A stretch of 64,000 bases of DNA from Bacteroidota bacterium (GCA_023386585.1 JAEWJM010000019.1:89984-153983), one strand, 5' to 3'. Shown: positions 52,860 through 63,025, numbered from the stretch's first letter. Notes: a model not told the origin generated them from the sequence alone. Translations and numbers: made by a program.

Positions 52860-55800
52860 TTATTCGTCAGTTGGAACTGCCTCGCTGTTGGGTTTCTCAG
52901 GCTTCGGCTCCTTCGGGGTTTTATCGTCAATAAAACGAACGTCATTATCGGGAATCACCGGTGAATCAGGAACGTCTTCGACTTTAGTAGAAGGAAACTG
53001 GTCGATATGCAGATTTTTGAATATCCGGTTGGCGAACTCCTTAAAAGTATCGAAATCCACCTCATACGAAATACCGAGTCCCTGCGTATAACCGATTCCT
53101 TCACCGATATAGTTGATGTCATTCTCCCGGTTAAACACGCGTAGATTGAGCGTACCATCTTCGTTGACGCGGTATTGAAGCTCGACATCGCCCACGATCG
53201 CCGACTCGTTAATACCGCCGACAGGAACGCCGACTTTACCATTCACAGTAATTCGCTCGCTGACCTTCGTCGAAACGCTGAATCCGAAACGGCCTTCGGT
53301 CTCAATTCCGGGCCGTCGTTCAGGCGAAACATAGTCGATCCCAACAACGAACTTACCGTTTTCATCCTGGAACAGGTCGTTGAATAATCCGCTGGCACGT
53401 TCAAAGAAATTGCCCGCAAGATCGGATTCACTTACTCCTTCCGGACTCAGGAATCCGCCTGATGAAAGCAGGTAAAGCGCCTGTGTTTGCCGTGTGTCTT
53501 TATCTTCCAGCTTGTAATCGATTTCTGATTTCAGCACCGAACTGACCGTTGGAAAGTTAATGTTGAACTCGGGTTCAGGATTTGTCAGGTTTCCTTTGAT
53601 TCCGATTACCACTTCGACAGGTACTTTTTTGTTGAACGATGCATTTTCCAACAGAATTGCCGGATTTGCAGTTGTTTTGTAGACGGCCTCAATGTTCAGG
53701 ACCGCGCGCATCGGATCGCCTTCCCAGGTTATCGAGCCACCTTTTTTCACATTGAATTTTTTATCGATCAGCCCGCCATATTTAAAGTTGTAAATTCCTT
53801 CATACGCCTGGAAATCGCCCCACATATTGAACTTGCCCAGCGTGTTGATCTGCAGCAAAAGCGATCCGAAACCTTTTCCGCGGATGCTGTGGCCGGTGTT
53901 GCGGTCAAGAATGACTTCCACATCCGCATCGGGCGTGATGTCTAAATCAAATTCCAATTCAAGTCCGTTGTAATTTCGCGAATTGTCAACAATTCCCTTT
54001 CCAAGATTGTACTTTTCCTTTTCGGTCAGGAAATGAATGTATCCGTTGCTTCCTACGCTGGCCGCATCGCTGATCGGAATTTTAATTGCGGTGCCGGGCT
54101 CCGATTTCGCGTCGACCTTGATAAACAAACCTGAAGTCGGACCGCTGATCTTGGCCGTTCCGTCAATAAAAGCCGTTCCATAATATGCCGCATCCTCGTT
54201 ATCCTGCGTATCAAGCGCCAGAAGCCGGTCGGAATTTACATCAAGGTCAAGTTGCCAATCGCTAAATTTATTGTGTCGGACGCGGCCGTTCAGATAGCCA
54301 ACCGTATGGTATTTGGTATCCGTAATCGTGGCATTTCTGACAATAAACGAGCTTTCAGTTACATCGACAACCGATTTTCTGTCCAACTCGTAATTAACGT
54401 TCAAATACGGAATCGAAAGTCCGGCGTCGTCAAGAAACATTCGGCCATTGATTTCCGGATCCTGCAAATCGCCTTCAATTCGCGAAGTTCCAGAGGCAAA
54501 TCCACGGATGTTCGTAATGATATCGCCGCCGAGCGATGACAGCGCTCCAAGGTTGAAGCGATTGAACCGCAGATCGACATCCGCAAGCGTCTTCTTGTTC
54601 TTGATCGAAAACTGGCCTTTTGCAGAGAAAGATTCGACATTTTCGTTTTCAATAGCCGAATTGACATAAAAATTCTCAAAGGTATCGTCTCCGGCGATGT
54701 CAACATTCAGTCGGCCAAGCGCAATATCGTTGACCTTCAGGCTGTCGACAGTCAGCGACGAAGTTGGTTGGTAAACTGTTTTGTCCTGCCTGAAATTAAT
54801 TCCACCGTTGAGTCGGCCTTCAATTTTGAACTTGCTCAGGGTCGGCATAATCTGGGCAAGATCGATATCTTTAAATGTCAGCTTCAGGTCTTTAAACGAG
54901 TTGCCTTTAATGGCTCCGTTCAGCGCCATATTCTGGTTTTCGTGGGAAAGGACGATGTTGTTGATCGCAAAGTTTTTAAGCTTCTTATCAAATACAACTT
55001 TGTTATCGCCCGCTTCGTTCTCATTCACAAACCACAGGTAATCCTTGAATTTCACCTCCGATTTATTGAATCCGACAACGCTGTTCCGGTTCGGGTCGAT
55101 CGTGTGGTAAAGGTTCAGATTATAGAAATCCGAAGCATCGTCATCGCCTTTAAATTCGGTCCTTACGAAAAGTGTATCGTTCGTCGTGACGTTCAGAAGG
55201 CTTAAATCGGATATTTTGTAATACTTCGTACGGATGCTGTCCACTTCGATATAAGCGTTGTACAACGGATTCTTATTGTCGAGTTTGAGGTTGACGTTGT
55301 AAATGTTATTTGCGAATGCGGCTATTTTCGGTGAACTGAAATCAAGCTTGAAATCATTGTTATCAGAGTTGATGCTTCCGGTGATCAATGTGTTCGGCCC
55401 GAGCGCAACGCCAGGATAGAAAATCTCGAGGATTTTGTTGTACACCACGAAATCAAATTTCATGTTTTGCCCGGGCTTGACTTTGTTCGGGGAATAGTTG
55501 GCATAAAGGCTTCCAAGGGAATTTTCGACCATTTTCCTCACTTGCGCAAACTCAAACTTTCCAGTTACTTTTCCCTGAATGATGTCGGGTGAATTGATGG
55601 TAATCGTTCGGTATCTGTTTTCGTCGAATACCGATGTGATCGTGAAGTCGTCAAAATAGTAAGTGTCCCGATTGTTTTGGTACGAAGTTGCGGCAATATA
55701 AATGCTTCCCTGCATATTGTCGATCGAATTCCCCGTTGCCTGCATCCTGATATCGCCCTTGAAAACTGAAATCGTATCTTTTTTGACCAATTTCAGCTTT

Positions 55801-57314
55801 ACGAGATCGGCGTAATCGATTTTCGTATGGAAATCATACGCCATGTCCTTCTTGCTCAGATTCACAAAGCCATCAAAATCCATAAACAGGTTCGGATCGT
55901 TGATTATCAGTTTGCCCTGAAACACGGGCTTTTTGAACTTACCGTTAACGACGATGTTGGTGTAATTGTAGCCATTGTATCCGATCCGGTAAATATCGCC
56001 TTCAAGAGTTGTGTTCAGGTATTTTTCGTTGAAGCCGCGGCCGTTGATGTCGAGGTTTAACGTAACGGCGCCCAAGTCGGATCGGTTTAAAAGTTTACCG
56101 AGCTGAAAATTTTCGAGGATTACATAGCCGTTGTATGCTGCATTGTCGATATTGTTAATATCGGTCATCGAAAGATCGGTCTGAATGTTGCCGAGCGCGG
56201 TCGTCATATAAACATCGGCTTTCATCGCGGTAAGCGAGACTTCGGCTTTGCCACGCATATTGAAATGGCCGAGCTTCTTCATCGAGGTCGGAAGCCGCTT
56301 TCCTAAAATATTAGGCAACAGTGCGACAAGATCGTCATAATCAGAAGCCACTTTGTCAAAGTATCCGTTCATGTAAAAACCCTGATCCTTCTTGCCAAAA
56401 AGATTGCGAAAGTTCACGTCGCCCTTGATTACCTGGTCATGATTATCGGCTAGATAAAGGTCTTTTGCAAAGAAATTGTTCAGTGTTCCCTTGACATGCG
56501 TCTGAAGTGCAAATTTCCTATCGCGGCCAAGTTCCTTGTAGAAGTAATAAATTTCATTCGTGGCAACCGATGCTTTATCTACCCGAACATCGAATTTTAC
56601 TTTGTTATTGAAATCGAGAAAATCCTCGCGTGCGTAATTGAGCGCTACATCGCCGTTAAAGAAGCTTTCAGGGGTTTCGATACCGAGCTTTTTAAGAAGA
56701 ATCTGCGTTCGGGAATAAGTGAAATCAGCAGTGAGATTGTTAATTGCGAGTCCACGATGATCATAAAAATTCATCTTTTTGATCTGCATGGTGACCTGCG
56801 GGCCATAAATCTTGAAATTGTGGAGCGACGCATTAATTTTTCGAAGGTCGAGATTTACCGGCCGTTCGAGGTTTTCGTCGCTTAGCAGAAAACGGCTGTT
56901 GGTAACCTGCATATCGCCCGCCTTCATCAGGAATTTCCGGGTCGATTTTTTTCCGTTGTCAAACAATTTGATGAACCAGTCAAGGTTGGAATCCTTTTCG
57001 CCTTTATAAATCTTCATATTGAAGAAAACTCCGTCCGCCCTGACATCTCCAAAAAGGAGGTCGCCGTTGTAGAGTTTTCTAAAACTCAAAATGTTGGTCT
57101 GGATTCCGTTCGTATAAATTAGTGTGTCCTTGTGCTGGTCGCGGATGATGACCTTTCTGAGACGGACGTTCCCAAACGCCGATATCGCCACCTGATCGAC
57201 CGTTATATCCGTTTTATATTGCTCGTTAAGGTTTTGTGTCACGTAATGCCCGAGCCACGACTGTACTACCGGAAGCGACAATGCAATTCCCAGCACCAGT
57301 AAGAACAGGATCAA
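52860..57314 (-). CDS. TamB/AsmA-like translocation and assembly module protein
   Basis: A protein of at least 1484 residues with an N-terminal membrane anchor and long beta-taco repeats, ending in a TamB C-terminal domain (DUF490; about 1050-1420). Near the end are LYLLSSGGFLSPEG and EGRFGFSVSTKVSERITVNG. Such proteins bridge the periplasm and help outer-membrane protein insertion or lipid transfer. The first usable start codon is TTG at 57314, but the 14 codons before it (IKKFRKIAVRTLLG, back to ATC at 57356) look like the true basic N-terminus and are in frame up to a TAA at 57369. The start is therefore uncertain. Confidence 0.88.
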   Translation of the reverse strand: MILFLLVLGIALSLPVVQSWLGHYVTQNLNEQYKTDITVDQVAISAFGNVRLRKVIIRDQHKDTLIYTNGIQTNILSFRKLYNGDLLFGDVRADGVFFNMKIYKGEKDSNLDWFIKLFDNGKKSTRKFLMKAGDMQVTNSRFLLSDENLERPVNLDLRKINASLHNFKIYGPQVTMQIKKMNFYDHRGLAINNLTADFTYSRTQILLKKLGIETPESFFNGDVALNYAREDFLDFNNKVKFDVRVDKASVATNEIYYFYKELGRDRKFALQTHVKGTLNNFFAKDLYLADNHDQVIKGDVNFRNLFGKKDQGFYMNGYFDKVASDYDDLVALLPNILGKRLPTSMKKLGHFNMRGKAEVSLTAMKADVYMTTALGNIQTDLSMTDINNIDNAAYNGYVILENFQLGKLLNRSDLGAVTLNLDINGRGFNEKYLNTTLEGDIYRIGYNGYNYTNIVVNGKFKKPVFQGKLIINDPNLFMDFDGFVNLSKKDMAYDFHTKIDYADLVKLKLVKKDTISVFKGDIRMQATGNSIDNMQGSIYIAATSYQNNRDTYYFDDFTITSVFDENRYRTITINSPDIIQGKVTGKFEFAQVRKMVENSLGSLYANYSPNKVKPGQNMKFDFVVYNKILEIFYPGVALGPNTLITGSINSDNNDFKLDFSSPKIAAFANNIYNVNLKLDNKNPLYNAYIEVDSIRTKYYKISDLSLLNVTTNDTLFVRTEFKGDDDASDFYNLNLYHTIDPNRNSVVGFNKSEVKFKDYLWFVNENEAGDNKVVFDKKLKNFAINNIVLSHENQNMALNGAIKGNSFKDLKLTFKDIDLAQIMPTLSKFKIEGRLNGGINFRQDKTVYQPTSSLTVDSLKVNDIALGRLNVDIAGDDTFENFYVNSAIENENVESFSAKGQFSIKNKKTLADVDLRFNRFNLGALSSLGGDIITNIRGFASGTSRIEGDLQDPEINGRMFLDDAGLSIPYLNVNYELDRKSVVDVTESSFIVRNATITDTKYHTVGYLNGRVRHNKFSDWQLDLDVNSDRLLALDTQDNEDAAYYGTAFIDGTAKISGPTSGLFIKVDAKSEPGTAIKIPISDAASVGSNGYIHFLTEKEKYNLGKGIVDNSRNYNGLELEFDLDITPDADVEVILDRNTGHSIRGKGFGSLLLQINTLGKFNMWGDFQAYEGIYNFKYGGLIDKKFNVKKGGSITWEGDPMRAVLNIEAVYKTTANPAILLENASFNKKVPVEVVIGIKGNLTNPEPEFNINFPTVSSVLKSEIDYKLEDKDTRQTQALYLLSSGGFLSPEGVSESDLAGNFFERASGLFNDLFQDENGKFVVGIDYVSPERRPGIETEGRFGFSVSTKVSERITVNGKVGVPVGGINESAIVGDVELQYRVNEDGTLNLRVFNRENDINYIGEGIGYTQGLGISYEVDFDTFKEFANRIFKNLHIDQFPSTKVEDVPDSPVIPDNDVRFIDDKTPKEPKPEKPNSEAVPTDE

Positions 57315-57422
57315 TCCGAGGAGCGTGCGGACCGCTATTTTTCTAAATTTCTTGATATGTTGTACAGTTTAATGTCGCTAATAATTGCGGCGCAAAAAAA
57401 ACATGGCTGGAAAAAAATACCG

Positions 57423-57430
57423 TATTTTTG
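57423..57430 (+). promoter_or_regulatory. Candidate -7 promoter box of tsaD
   Basis: TATTTTTG, full match to TAnnTTTG, 67 bases before the tsaD ATG. A minus-strand match TATATTTG (57468-57475) could serve the divergent TamB-like gene. Confidence 0.4.
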
Positions 57431-57497
57431 CGTGTTTCCAAAGGACGGCATTTTCAAAATTGCTGCCCAAATATAATCGAAATAATCCGCTTATTTT

Positions 57498-58520
57498 ATG
57501 CCATCAAGGCCCGTTTTTATTCTTGCTCTGGAAAGTTCCTGCGACGATACCGCCGCCGCCGTTCTGGAGAACGACAAAGTGCTTTCAAATGTTGTGGCGA
57601 ATCAGCTGATTCACCAGCAATATGGCGGCGTTGTGCCGGAGCTTGCGTCTCGTGCGCACCAGCAAAATATTGTTCCGGTAGTAGATGCTGCACTTAAAAA
57701 AGCCGGAATTTCCAAGAACGATCTTGCGGCGATCGCTTTTACGCAAGGACCCGGACTTATGGGCTCACTGTTGGTTGGAAGCTCGTTCGCAAAATCGGTT
57801 TCGCAGGCGCTGTCGATTCCGCTGATCGCCGTCAACCACATGCAGGCGCATATTCTGGCGCATTTTATCGACGAGCCAAACACCGAAAAGCCACGATTCC
57901 CGTTCCTGGCACTGACTATCAGCGGCGGCCATACGCAAATCGTACGTGTAGACGATTTTTTCTCGATGGAAATTATTGGCGAAACTACCGATGATGCGGT
58001 TGGGGAGGCGTTCGATAAGACTGCAAAAATACTGGGCTTGCCTTATCCGGGCGGACCGCTGATCGATAAACATGCACAGCTCGGGAATCCAAAAGCGTTC
58101 ACGTTTTCAAAACCGAAAATAGCGGGATTGAACTTCAGCTTTTCCGGACTCAAAACAGGAATTCTCTATTTTATAAACAAGAAAGTCGCTGAAGACAAAT
58201 CGTTTATCGAAAATAACCTGAATGATATTTGCGCTTCGGTCCAGAATACGATCATCGAAATTTTAATGGAGAAACTGCAGATGGCAGTGCTTGCTACCGG
58301 AATCAACCGCGTAGCAATCGGCGGCGGCGTTTCGGCAAATTCGGGAATACGAAAAGCATTGAAGGATGCCGAAGCTACCGATGGTTGGCAGACCTTCATA
58401 CCGAAGTTTGAATATACGACCGATAACGCCGCGATGATCGGAATTGCAGGCTACCATAAATACCTTTTGGGCGATTTCGAAAATTCGTCCGTAACCGCCA
58501 AGGCAAGAATCGCTTTCTGA
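57498..58520 (+). CDS. tsaD: tRNA threonylcarbamoyladenosine synthase subunit TsaD
   Basis: A 340-residue Kae1/TsaD ASKHA protein required for t6A37 of ANN-decoding tRNAs. Motifs: ALESSCDDTAAAV, the metal-binding HMQAHILAH, SGGHTQIVRV and GGVSANSGIRKAL. Its stop shares a base with the next start (TGATG). TsaB, TsaC and TsaE are not in the window. Confidence 0.97.
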   Translation: MPSRPVFILALESSCDDTAAAVLENDKVLSNVVANQLIHQQYGGVVPELASRAHQQNIVPVVDAALKKAGISKNDLAAIAFTQGPGLMGSLLVGSSFAKSVSQALSIPLIAVNHMQAHILAHFIDEPNTEKPRFPFLALTISGGHTQIVRVDDFFSMEIIGETTDDAVGEAFDKTAKILGLPYPGGPLIDKHAQLGNPKAFTFSKPKIAGLNFSFSGLKTGILYFINKKVAEDKSFIENNLNDICASVQNTIIEILMEKLQMAVLATGINRVAIGGGVSANSGIRKALKDAEATDGWQTFIPKFEYTTDNAAMIGIAGYHKYLLGDFENSSVTAKARIAF

Positions 58521-59233
58521 TGCAGCTATTTTTCCATCCCGACGCTGATTCGACCGACCAGTCTTTCCACTTCGACAGGGAAGAAAGCAAGCACATCGTA
58601 AAAGTGCTTCGCAAAAGCAACGGCGACGAACTAATGGTGACCAACGGTCGGGGACAATTATTTACTGCGACAATTACTTCGGCGTCGGAAAATAAATGCG
58701 TCGTAAAAATCGTTGATGTCAAAAATGAGGCGGATCGACGATCTGGACTTCACTTAGCCGTAGCGCCAACGAAAATGAACGACCGTTACGAATGGTTTCT
58801 TGAAAAGGCAACCGAGATCGGAATTTCAGAGATCACGCCTATCATTTGCGAACGATCCGAACGGAAAGTCATCAAAACGGAGCGTTTCGAAAAAATTCTG
58901 CAATCGGCAATGAAACAGTCGCTTCAGCTTTTTCTTCCGAAACTCAATCCGGGCGTTTCCTTCGGTGAATTTATTGCAACACAACCCACCGGAATACGAC
59001 TGATTGCGCACTGCGTCGAAGGCAACAGAAAGTCGCTGAAGCAGGTTTTGGTTCCCGATAGCGACGTTGTAATGCTCATCGGCCCTGAAGGCGATTTTAC
59101 ACCGCGCGAAATCGATCTTGCACTTAACGCCGGATTTGCTCCCGTGACATTGGGCGATACGCGTCTAAGAACCGAAACTGCCGCAATTGTCGCTTGTCAC
59201 AGCGTAGTTTTCACAAATGAAAAACAGCAATGA
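58520..59233 (+). CDS. rsmE: 16S rRNA (uracil-1498-N3)-methyltransferase
   Basis: A 237-residue SPOUT methyltransferase. FHFDREESKHIVKVLRKSNGD is the N-terminal PUA-like part; the SAM-binding knot is at MLIGPEGDFTPREIDLAL and LGDTRLRTETA. It methylates U1498 of 16S rRNA. It overlaps tsaD by one base and the next gene by four, forming a tight operon. Confidence 0.95.
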   Translation: MQLFFHPDADSTDQSFHFDREESKHIVKVLRKSNGDELMVTNGRGQLFTATITSASENKCVVKIVDVKNEADRRSGLHLAVAPTKMNDRYEWFLEKATEIGISEITPIICERSERKVIKTERFEKILQSAMKQSLQLFLPKLNPGVSFGEFIATQPTGIRLIAHCVEGNRKSLKQVLVPDSDVVMLIGPEGDFTPREIDLALNAGFAPVTLGDTRLRTETAAIVACHSVVFTNEKQQ

Positions 59234-59871
59234 AAAAACTATTTTTATTCTTGGCGCTTTCGTTTGGCTTGTTTGCCAACGCGCAGGAAATCGCTTTGTT
59301 GAAATACAACGGCGGCGGCGACTGGTATGCAAACCCGACGTCACTTCCGAATTTGATCAAATACTGCAACCGGACGATAAATACGAAATTAAAATTCAAA
59401 CCCGCAACGGTCGAACCGTCGAGTCCGGACCTCTTGTCCTACCCTTTCGTTCACATGACCGGCCACGGAAATGTGGTTTTTAGTGATTCGGACATCCAAA
59501 ATCTTCGCAAATACCTGACCTCGGGCGGCTTTTTGCACATGGACGACAATTACGGAATGGACGAATATGCGCGCCGCGAAATCAAGCGCATCTTTCCCGA
59601 CAAAACGCTGGTTGAACTGCCGGCATCGCATCCGATTTTCCAGAAACCTTTTCCGTTTCCGTCGGGCGTACCAAAAATTCATGAACACGATGGAAAGCGG
59701 CCGCAAGCATTCGGCATCTTCGTCGAAAACCGGCTGGTGCTGCTTTATACGTACGAAACCGATCTTGGCGATGGATGGGAAGACGCCGAAGTCCACAACG
59801 ACCCGCTTGAAGTACGCGAAAAAGCCTTGAAAATGGGCGCGAACATTATCAATTACATCTTCAATAATTGA
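59230..59871 (+). CDS. Exported DUF4159 protein
   Basis: A 213-residue protein with signal peptide MKKLFLFLALSFGLFANAQ. The remainder fits DUF4159: KYNGGGDWYANPTSLPNL, FVHMTGHGNVVFSD, LTSGGFLHMDDNYGMD, and a C-terminal helical part. It has a class I glutamine amidotransferase-like fold in related proteins, but no function is established. Start overlaps rsmE (ATGA). Confidence 0.85.
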   Translation: MKKLFLFLALSFGLFANAQEIALLKYNGGGDWYANPTSLPNLIKYCNRTINTKLKFKPATVEPSSPDLLSYPFVHMTGHGNVVFSDSDIQNLRKYLTSGGFLHMDDNYGMDEYARREIKRIFPDKTLVELPASHPIFQKPFPFPSGVPKIHEHDGKRPQAFGIFVENRLVLLYTYETDLGDGWEDAEVHNDPLEVREKALKMGANIINYIFNN

Positions 59872-59886
59872 TTTCAAATTCGAAAT

Positions 59887-61068
59887 TTGGACAAAAATCT
59901 GCTTAGTCCGGAAATCCAGGAATTCATCGTTTCACATTCCGATGGCGATATCGCTGCGCTTGCCTTACGCAAAAATCCATTTCCGGATGTCGATTGGCGC
60001 GAAGTCGTAAACCAGATTGCTGCGCGGGCAAAAAGCAGGGAAAAGCTTCCGACGTGGTTTAATTCAGAACTGATTTATTATCCCGCGACGATTTCTATTG
60101 AACAGGCATCGTCTGAAGCAACGGCGCGATATAAAGCGACTATCGTCGACGGAAATTCGCTCACCGATTTAACAGGTGGATTTGGCGTGGATTCCTATTT
60201 TTTCGCACAACAAATTTCAACGGTCACGCACTGTGAGATGAACGCCGAATTATCGGCAATTGCCGCCCACAATTTTAAAGTTTTGGGCGCTCAAAACATT
60301 TCCTGCCTTGTCGACGATGGAACGCAGTTGCTGGACAAACTTCCGTTGCAGGATTGGATATATATCGATCCCGCGCGGCGAAGCGACTCGAACCGAAAAG
60401 TTTTTATGCTCGAGGATTGCCAGCCGAATGTTGTGCAACTATTGGACAACTATTTCGATAAAGCTAAAAATATACTCATCAAGACGTCACCGGTACTTGA
60501 TATTACGGCCGGGCTTTTGGCGTTGAAAAATGTGAAAAAGATCCATGTCGTGGCGGTCAAAAATGAGGTCAGGGAGCTGCTGTGGGAACTGCAACGAGAT
60601 TACGAAAGCAATGTAACCATTAAAGCGATTAACCTGACGCCGACGGCAACGGAAGAATTTAGTTTTGTTTTTGGCGACATCGCGAGCAGCACCTATTCTC
60701 TTCCGAAAAAATACCTTTATGAACCGAATGCCGCTATTATGAAATCGGCTGGCTATGAACATATCAGCGGCCAGTACAATATAGAAAAGCTGCATCCGCA
60801 TTCGCATTTGTTCAGTTCGGCGGAGTTGCAAGCGTTTCCTGGACGCCGTTTTATGATTGATGAAATCGTTGCCTACGACAAAGCGGGAATTAAGCGCTTG
60901 TCGGAGTTAAAGAAGGCAAATATAACGACGCGAAATTTTCCGGAAACGGTTGAGCGGCTACGAAAACGGTTGAAGATTGCCGATGGCGGCGATCGTTATT
61001 GTTTCTTCACAACCGATATTAATCAGGATAAAATAGCGTTAATTTGCAGCAAAATAATGGAAGCATGA
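59887..61068 (+). CDS. Class I SAM methyltransferase with THUMP-like and PG_1098-type domains
   Basis: A 393-residue protein with a Rossmann methyltransferase centre (LTDLTGGFGVDSYFFA for SAM, WIYIDPARR as catalytic-region motif) and a ferredoxin-like C-terminal part typical of PG_1098-like Bacteroidota proteins. The likely target is RNA. The only start between the upstream stop and the conserved region is TTG at 59887. It overlaps the next gene by 4 bases. Confidence 0.83.
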   Translation: MDKNLLSPEIQEFIVSHSDGDIAALALRKNPFPDVDWREVVNQIAARAKSREKLPTWFNSELIYYPATISIEQASSEATARYKATIVDGNSLTDLTGGFGVDSYFFAQQISTVTHCEMNAELSAIAAHNFKVLGAQNISCLVDDGTQLLDKLPLQDWIYIDPARRSDSNRKVFMLEDCQPNVVQLLDNYFDKAKNILIKTSPVLDITAGLLALKNVKKIHVVAVKNEVRELLWELQRDYESNVTIKAINLTPTATEEFSFVFGDIASSTYSLPKKYLYEPNAAIMKSAGYEHISGQYNIEKLHPHSHLFSSAELQAFPGRRFMIDEIVAYDKAGIKRLSELKKANITTRNFPETVERLRKRLKIADGGDRYCFFTTDINQDKIALICSKIMEA

Positions 61069-61631
61069 AAGTTTGGATGATTTTTCTTTGTCTGGTTGGT
61101 TTGACGGCGGTTGCGCAAAATCCGTGTGAACTCGACGCAGATGTGAACGATACTTCGGGAACGTACAAATCGACGAAAGATTACCTCATGTATGAGCGCA
61201 ATTTCGGCGGCACGGCAACCACAATCCATTTTTCAACAGCGGTTACGGATGGATTACCGACACTGATGGTTCAATTGATCTCAAAAAGCAAGGATTTTAT
61301 CAAAGCCGATTGCCTTGACGGAAACTCGAGATTGTATCTTCAACTCAATAACGGAAAAATCATCTCTATGATTCACTTCAATCAGGAAAAATGCGGCAGC
61401 AGCGTTCGCGATGAAAAAGGCAATAACGTGCGTATTTTACAGGGAATTTTCCTGTTTGTGAAAGATACGTTTGATGATCTGGAGAAATCGGGAATTTCGC
61501 TGATGCGGATTAAATATGCGACCGGAACAGTAGATTATATCATAAAATCGGAACTTAACTCCGAAACCGACGGCAAGAAATACAACCCGGAAACGTATTT
61601 TATGAAGGTTCTGCCCTGTCTCTCGCTTTAG
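61065..61631 (+). CDS. Exported protein of unknown function
   Basis: A 188-residue protein beginning MKVWMIFLCLVGLTAVAQ, a signal peptide, followed by a beta-rich body with four cysteines. The start at 61065 overlaps the methyltransferase stop (ATGA). Its 3' end overlaps the convergent M15 peptidase gene by 4 bases. Not recognised. Confidence 0.65.
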   Translation: MKVWMIFLCLVGLTAVAQNPCELDADVNDTSGTYKSTKDYLMYERNFGGTATTIHFSTAVTDGLPTLMVQLISKSKDFIKADCLDGNSRLYLQLNNGKIISMIHFNQEKCGSSVRDEKGNNVRILQGIFLFVKDTFDDLEKSGISLMRIKYATGTVDYIIKSELNSETDGKKYNPETYFMKVLPCLSL

Positions 61632-62254
61632 TCGCAATTCCACTTAAAATCCGATACTTTATCGTTTAGAGCGTCTTTCAGATTGTAGTGCCACCATTCC
61701 GATTCAAACGATTTGAATCCGTGGCGCTCCATGACTGCCTTGAGGAACTTCCTGTTATGCAGGATTTTTTTAGGCAATTTCCTGAAGGAATGCGCAGCTT
61801 CGGGACCGAAAAAATCAAATTCGGTTCCCATTTCTACTTCGGTGCCTGATGAATCAACCAATGTGATGTCGACTGCACCGCCTCGATTGTGGACGGAACC
61901 TTTTGCAGGATCGGCGACATATTTTGGATCTTTCACCAACAGCCACATCTTTCGTTGAATGCGCAGCGGCCTGTAGCAATCGAAAAGCTTTATGCGAAAA
62001 CCATCGCGTTGAAACTCATCGTTTGCCGCGATAAGCGCCTTTACCGTTTTGAGTCGGAGATAGCATTCGGCGCAATCGTAAACCGTTGCTTTTACAAAAT
62101 TGTCATCCGTTGCATATTTCATGTCGCGGACAAAATCCGAACTGTAGTCGCGTAAATTGACGAATGTAGAATCGTTCAATGACTGGCTTTGTGCCGACGC
62201 CAATACGATTCCGAAGAAAACCAATAAGAGAAAAAGCCTATTTTTTGTCTGCAT
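61628..62254 (-). CDS. D-alanyl-D-alanine dipeptidase (M15D, VanX/DdpX-like), exported
   Basis: A 208-residue Zn peptidase with signal peptide (FLLLVFFGIVLASAQSQS). The M15 signature SVHNRGGAVDITL (His and Asp ligands) and the third ligand region FESEWWHYN are intact; FDCYRPLRIQRKMW holds the substrate-binding Arg. It cleaves D-Ala-D-Ala in the periplasm, more fitting for cell-wall recycling than for glycopeptide resistance, since no vanHA genes are present. Overlaps the upstream gene by 17 bases. Confidence 0.9.
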   Translation of the reverse strand: MQTKNRLFLLLVFFGIVLASAQSQSLNDSTFVNLRDYSSDFVRDMKYATDDNFVKATVYDCAECYLRLKTVKALIAANDEFQRDGFRIKLFDCYRPLRIQRKMWLLVKDPKYVADPAKGSVHNRGGAVDITLVDSSGTEVEMGTEFDFFGPEAAHSFRKLPKKILHNRKFLKAVMERHGFKSFESEWWHYNLKDALNDKVSDFKWNCD

Positions 62255-62777
62255 CCGATTCTATTGTAAACCTGTCGATGAAAAACCGGTGGTCAAGTTT
62301 GAGTCCGTTTTGGATAATTTCATCCGTTTTAAAAGTGAGGTTGCTGAGATTGCAGACGAATTTCGAGATTTCTCCCGACTTCCGTTCGGTGAGGTCTTTA
62401 TTGTCGAGAAAGATATTCGTTAATGTTACCGTATAACATTCATTCATCAAATCGATTGAGACATCGTACTTCATGTAAAGCTGTGCAATTATCGAAGTTG
62501 TCATTGGCTTTGCGCCGTAAAATCGGAGGTTTGGTTTATCGTCCTGGACAGTGAAAGTGATTTTGGATGGCGATTTGGCGAAACCGATAATCCGCGGCGC
62601 CGATGAAAACCTTGATTCTAAAAGAGCAGCGAGATCGGAAGCGCTTTTTCCTTTAACGTCGAATGCATGTTTCCAAAACACCTTGCCGTTCTGGAGTACG
62701 AAGTCAGTTTCCGGCGCCTTTACCTGCGAAATTGCGGCCGCGCCGATCATCAGAAATAAGAATGCAATCTTTTTCAT
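62238..62777 (-). CDS. Exported protein of unknown function (DUF4468-like character)
   Basis: A 179-residue protein with signal peptide MKKIAFLFLMIGAAAISQ and a mixed alpha/beta body (QNGKVFWKHAFDVKGKSASDL, SKITFTVQDDKPNLRFYG). It overlaps the M15 peptidase gene by 17 bases and should be co-transcribed with it. Assignment to a family is uncertain. Confidence 0.65.
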   Translation of the reverse strand: MKKIAFLFLMIGAAAISQVKAPETDFVLQNGKVFWKHAFDVKGKSASDLAALLESRFSSAPRIIGFAKSPSKITFTVQDDKPNLRFYGAKPMTTSIIAQLYMKYDVSIDLMNECYTVTLTNIFLDNKDLTERKSGEISKFVCNLSNLTFKTDEIIQNGLKLDHRFFIDRFTIESDADKK

Positions 62778-62818
62778 AAGAATTAGTGTTTCGTAAATTT
62801 ACTAAATGCCCGTCGATT

Positions 62819-63022
62819 TCATTTCACATATTCCAATAAATCTGCGGGCTGACAGTCAAGCGCTTTGCAAATTGCCTCAAGAGTTGAAAACCGGATCGCC
62901 TTTGCCTTGCCAGTTTTCAGGATGGAAAGGTTCGCTAAAGTAAGGTCGACTTTTTCAGAAAGTTGGTTTAGCGTCATTTTTCGCTTCGCCATAACAATAT
63001 CAAGATTGACTATAATGGGCAT
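62819..63022 (-). CDS. XRE/Cro-CI family HTH regulator (YozG-like)
   Basis: A 67-residue protein that is essentially one helix-turn-helix domain: KRKMTLNQLSEKVDLTLANLS and GKAKAIRFSTLEAICKALDCQPADLLEY. It starts 3 bases after the DUF2975 gene, a pairing frequent in bacteria. It may be a self-regulating repressor working with the membrane partner. Confidence 0.9.
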   Translation of the reverse strand: MPIIVNLDIVMAKRKMTLNQLSEKVDLTLANLSILKTGKAKAIRFSTLEAICKALDCQPADLLEYVK

Positions 63023-63025
63023 TGC

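Noticed and set aside
61628..62254. Glycopeptide (vancomycin-type) resistance by a VanX-like enzyme
   Set aside because: Only the D-Ala-D-Ala dipeptidase is present, with a signal peptide and no VanH, VanA or regulator genes; cell-wall recycling is the simpler role.
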